The notes under the pieces were generated by a model, which made no database searches, was not told the origin of the DNA, and saw only the letters and a program-made list of their open reading frames with translations. The translations under genes were made by a program, and so were the position numbers. This document shows positions 60,101-64,000 of a DNA stretch of 64,000 nt, one piece after another. This DNA comes from Oryzias latipes (Eukaryota > Chordata > Actinopteri > Beloniformes > Adrianichthyidae). Location: the NCBI RefSeq assembly GCF_002234675.1, contig NC_019880.2, positions 13,753,756 to 13,817,755 on the forward strand. The letters run 5' to 3'. Numbering within the stretch: position 1 is the first letter of the stretch; every line of letters begins with the position of its first letter.

Positions 60101-63100
60101 CTTCTGGGGGAAACCTTCTTTCATTACACTTCTCTTTCACTCTGTATAACAAACATAAACACACACCCCCAACACACTTTTGCTGTTCTTGCTCTCACTC
60201 CCTCTTGCACTGCACGCCCGCCCTCCCCTCCTTCCACTCCCTCCTCCTCCTTACACACCCACACGGTTTCAGCACATACACATCCTCATTCTACAACACA
60301 TTTTTCAATGTGGGCATGTGTGCCTTATAGACAGGTGCGGCTTATGTATGTACAAAATGGTTTATCCTGTCAAAATGTAATGGGTGTGGCTTGTAATCAG
60401 GTGCGCTTTATAGCCCAGAAATTAAGGTATATACTTTTTATGATTTTAAAGAATACAGTAAACCCTTGTTTTTCGCTTGGGTTACGTTCCAAAAAGAACC
60501 CGTGATAGGCAAAATCTATGAAGTAGAAACCTTTATTTTTTTTTACAATTATTATACAAATAAATACTCTATTATACATTGAAAAGAAAGATCAAGCCAT
60601 TTTACAGGCTCAAGCATTTTTATTCACAAATAAAAGTACTTTAGAAACAAATAACTTCTGTACTGTACTGTCAAATAATAATTTTAATCATCAATGTGAA
60701 CAGAAGGCTTCAAATGGCGGAGATTAGCACTGCGACCCGAGTAATTGGATTAAACGGGAGAAAATTTAAAATTATTATGAAAAAAATACAAAGTACAGTT
60801 GGACAAATAGTGACTCAGGTGTATTTCACTGCTCTTCAGACTGAGCCGCTGCATCCTGACTCCGCTCTGCAGTGTTTTCTTCTTTTGAAGCCCGCAGTGC
60901 AGGTGTGTGTTTGTTCGGGAGAAGAACATAGTGATAGGCAGTTGTTGTCGCTCTTTTTTCCATGGGTTTTAGAGAAACTTGAAATTGCAAGAGAATTGGA
61001 ACGTACGTAATGTAAATTTGGCAGGCTGTTTTACGTATGTGTACATTTTAAACTGCAACGTTATTGACGCACAGGTAGAGAAGAAGCGGAGTAACTTTTT
61101 AGCCAATCAGAATGCAGAACACCATGCAAATCTGTGAAGTAGCGAAACCGTGAAAAGTAAACCACGTTATAGTGAGGGATCACTGTATTTACTGAATAAA
61201 CTTAGCAAAATCCTTAAAAAAATAGAGATTTTTTTTTTACTTTTTTGGAACATTTTTGAGAAATAGAGAATTTAGAGACACTTACTGCTTTAAAGCTTAA
61301 GTATAGCTAAATCATACCTAGTAATTCTCACTTTTTATTCATAAAAAAGGACATTTATTTATAGATTTAGTTTCTTGTCATACCAGACGATGAATATGTT
61401 GAGTTTCACAAAAGGATTGGAAGAAGATTGAAAATGTTAGCACCAACATTTACAAATATTTAGTAGCCTCACCACCCAGCCTTCATCTTCCTGCATAAAC
61501 CGAACATCGCATGATTGTTTTGTTTTCATACGCAGTTCTAGTAAGTTGGATAACAACAGACTGAAAAAAAAAATAATAATATTTGTACCCCTTTGTTAAT
61601 TAAAAGAAATCCCTCAACAAAATATCATTAAACTGGAAAATCGTGTAATCCAACATTTTCTTTTATTTTTAATTTAGTTCCACAGAAGCAACTCACTCCG
61701 ACCATCCAAATATTTGAAGTTTATTTTTTTTAAATCCAGCAAAAAACTACAATCCCCCTCGGCCCTTCACAGTTGGTATCATTGTAAAGCCCCAAATGTC
61801 CTCTGTAGATACCAAACATGATATGCAGGTTTTCTAAATGTACAGAAGAGAAATTTGCATTGTTCCTAGTCAGGGGGATATTGGCGAAGTTTGGAGTTTT
61901 CTGACTTTGAGTCTTTCCATCAGCTAGATTTAAAAATGGTGACATTTTCTACAGCTAAACTTATTTTTTAACATTTCCTGGTTAATGTGGACATTATTGA
62001 GAAAATAAACAGCATGTGGGATAGTGAGAAAAATGCGTGAAGAATGCGGTGATTGTTTTGTTTGCTGGTTTGAGAGTTGGAGTTCTTTTTTTCTTTCTTT
62101 TCTTTAGTTGGCTTTACCTCATTGAACTTGAGCTTTACACTTCAACTCCCACGCTGATGGGAACTGTTGTCCGAAAATAATGCTTCTCGTAGCGTCATGT
62201 GGGTCTGGTGGCATATTACGCAGGAAACTATGACAAACGGCGATGTTCCAACACGTCGTTCAGAACATTATCTTCTACAGAATATGCTACTTAAACCTGG
62301 AATATACGGTTTTCTTCAAAGAATTGTAAAATTCTTGGCATATTGTTTTCATTCATTTTTCAAATTTCTTCCACAGAAGGACATGGAGGTGTGGTACGAG
62401 CGGCCTTGTCCGGCCCCCCTCCTTAAGGTGATGGTGGTGTCAGTGATCCACCTGCAGCCGCTCAGACTGATGCTGCTGGATACGCTTATGAACGATTACA
62501 TGACCCTGGTGGATTCCTACTTGAACAGCAGCTACTATGAAATCGGCACACCGGAGCAAGTCAGTACCACACATACCTAAGACACGTGTTACCATACAAT
62601 TGGTTCATGCCTAGGAACCAAAACTTTTCAGTATGATAGACATGGCTGCACTGTGGCGCAGTGGTTAGTGCTCTTGCCTCACAGCAAGAAGGCCCCCGGT
62701 TCAAGTCCCGGCTGGGGGACATGAAAAACAATATCAATGGGGGACCTTTCTGTGTGGAGTTTGCATGTTCTCCCTGTGCATGCGTGGGTTTTCTCCGGGA
62801 TCTCCGGCTTCCTCCCACCGTCCAAAAACATGCTACATAGGTTGATTGGCAACTCTAAATTGTCCATAGGTGTGAGTGTGAGAGTGAGTGGATGTGTGAT
62901 TGAGGATATTCCACCCTGCGACAGACTGGCGACCAGTCCAGGGTATCCCTTGCCTACGCCCAAGTGGCCGGGATAGGCTCCGGCAACCTGGCGACCCCGA
63001 AAGGGAATAAACGGTTAAGAAGATGAATGAATGAATGAAATAGAAATGAAATAATCTTCAAAAATGTTCCTAATTTAATTTAATTTTAAGTTCCCATTTA

Positions 63101-64000
63101 ATAGTAGTTATAAATGTTGGACTTTAAAATGTTAGACCCCCTGCTCTGTGTTTGTCACATGACTGCTCAGGTCTGTCTATGACTGGCAAAGTAAAATCCC
63201 GCTTTTATTGTTTTAACCACCTAAAAATGTTGGTGTTGATTTATGACACAGTTCACCTTTTTTCTCCTCTGTTTTACATGAACTAATAGAGAAAAAGTAA
63301 ACTTCTTTTTGATTTTTGAATAAAAACATTTTATTTTGAAAGGTACACAGGCTTGTACTCTTGGAGCAAGCCATTTCTGATTAAAACTTGTTACTTTTTG
63401 TGATTTATGTTCCTAAAACTATGAAACTTAAACTAGTCAGGGGTAAGCCTGAGCACACAGAAGCTCTTAAAGCTGAGTTATGGATAGTTCGAGTGACATT
63501 TGACTCTGACCTTTTCACCCTTGGAGCTGTTAGTGAGGAGATCACATACTTTTCCTTCAAAATGAGATTGATGGCATCCTTTTAGAACCAGGAAAGATGT
63601 ATGTTCCCTTGCGACCACTGCCTACATCTGTTGTTCCCTGCTTTTCACGTGTTTGTGAGGGCGCCTCAATCATCTCTCTGCCTTCGACAGGAAGGGGTGC
63701 AGGAATTACCCCAAGAAATCAGACAGTTGGATGAAATGCGCTTGAGGCGGCAGGAGTGGGCCAGAGGCCGCTACCCCGTCACGGAGGACGGCTTGCTGGC
63801 TCGCTTCAGCCCCCTCCCTCAGACCTCGTCCTCGGCCTCCTTACAGGAACGCAGGACACAGACGGGACGCCCTACTGTGGACGCTGACACTTCTATAAAT
63901 CCATCAGCGCAGCCTGCAAACACAGGATCACACTTCACGCAAGAAACGTCTGGCGATTGTTCTCCGCCTGCAGGTGTCAAGAAAGGATGCAGACAGGACC
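57122..64000 (+). CDS. exd1: Exonuclease 3'-5' domain-containing protein 1 (EXD1), 3' end beyond window
   Basis: Exons: 57122-57251, 57373-57438, 57523-57556, 57654-57730, 57833-57909, 57985-58071, 58182-58286, 58383-58463, 58600-58743, 62377-62559, and 63691 onward, open to 64000. All junctions are GT-AG and in phase; the first 328 residues are complete and about 103 codons of the last visible exon follow. Residues about 11-70 look like the Sm-like domain of EXD1 (KGKRVKLTLKNSTFVGLVQ ... LFFGRDVVNVEFL). The DEDD exonuclease-like domain spans about 130-325. Motif I reads NAEG (141-144) where active enzymes have an Asp-x-Glu pattern; motif II keeps HDCR (195-198) and FDTQVAD (216-222) follows. 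Mouse EXD1 is known as an inactive nuclease that binds RNA and partners TDRD12 in piRNA biogenesis; NAEG agrees with that. The tail after 328 is Ser/Thr/Gln-rich. Introns 9 and 10 carry pogo-like elements and a SINE. Confidence 0.92.
59231..60427 (+). mobile_element. pogo/Tc1-like transposon remnant in exd1 intron 9
   Basis: The left end CAGTAATTTCCGGATTATAA GCC and the right end (TTATAGCCCAGAAATTAAGG) are imperfect inverted partners, flanked by TA at 59229-59230 and 60428-60429. A frame at 59548-59802 begins VFGKAGLLRDGEDSASSG and continues with an acidic, Asp/Glu/Ser-rich tail, similar in style to the C-terminus of pogo-like transposases in fish. The catalytic core is absent, so this is an internally deleted copy. 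The interior also has CT-rich and CCCTCC stretches near 60200-60260. Confidence 0.6.
60456..61185. mobile_element. Tigger-like non-autonomous element in exd1 intron 9
   Basis: The left end CAGTAAACCCTTGTTTTTCG C and the right end TATAGTGAGGGATCACTG are inverted partners, with TA on both sides (60454-60455, 61186-61187). Subterminal blocks GGGTTACGTTCCAAAAAGAA and GAAGTAGCGAAACCGTGAAA are characteristic of a widespread fish pogo/Tigger-type family. No transposase is encoded. It starts only 27 bp after the preceding element. Confidence 0.65.
61190..62376. other. Remainder of exd1 intron 9
   Basis: AT-rich, ending in a pyrimidine-rich acceptor TTTCTTCCACAG at 62376. Nothing else recognised. Confidence 0.4.
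62641..63045 (+). repeat. SINE with tRNA-like pol III promoter, in exd1 intron 10
   Basis: The head contains an A box TGGCGCAGTGG (62654-62664) and a B box GGTTCAAGTCC (62698-62708), spaced as in tRNA genes. The body includes TGTGTGGAGTTTGCATGTTC and CAAAAACATGCTACATAGG, and the 3' part has GGGATAGGCTCCGGCAACCT with a terminal ATGA simple repeat (63022-63038). It is the most complete of three copies in the window (others at 24685-24992 and 7866-7950). Open frames on either strand (62561-62976) are by-products. Confidence 0.8.

Noticed and set aside
1..64000. CRISPR array, bacterial operon, viral genome or integrated phage
   Set aside because: No evenly spaced identical repeats, no compact co-directional ORFs; gene structure is vertebrate throughout.

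Overview
This window looks like teleost fish nuclear DNA. It is AT-rich, the coding sequence is split into many short exons with GT-AG introns, the three recognisable genes are vertebrate genes, and the interspersed repeats are fish-type (a Tc1-like element, pogo-like elements with TA-flanked ends, a SINE with a tRNA-like head, hAT and other MITEs, a Ty3/gypsy gag relic). There is no bacterial or viral gene organisation and no CRISPR array. All family assignments come from reading the sequence against remembered family features; no search was run.

Layout. 1-9349 is intergenic and repeat-rich. 9350-13957 (minus, with a probable untranslated first exon near 15285-15500) is syndig1l, complete in three coding exons (248 aa). 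15700-37890 is a long gene-poor interval holding a pogo-type MITE (21373-21873), a SINE (24685-24992), a Tc1-like transposon (25247-26821), a LINE relic (27258-27470) and two families of short inverted-repeat elements. 37970-54130 (minus) is a complete rasgrp1-type gene that I could rebuild exon by exon in consistent phase (17 coding exons, about 816 aa), with a TATA box just upstream. 57122-64000 (plus) is exd1: ten complete coding exons plus the start of an eleventh that runs off the window.

The three genes are not a functional unit. SYNDIG1L is a neuronal/Golgi two-helix membrane protein, RASGRP1 is a DAG- and calcium-regulated Ras exchange factor of lymphocytes and neurons, and EXD1 is a germline piRNA-pathway protein with a degenerate nuclease domain.

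The most useful points for follow-up are the exact exon structure of rasgrp1 (two very small exons, one uncertain exon junction, alternative in-frame starts), the non-canonical nuclease motif in exd1, a CCAAT/TATA arrangement in front of a 30-codon ORF at 21114-21326 in otherwise empty DNA, a long near-perfect palindromic element inside a rasgrp1 intron, and a nested MITE insertion with a visible target duplication. I saw no convincing new multi-gene system.
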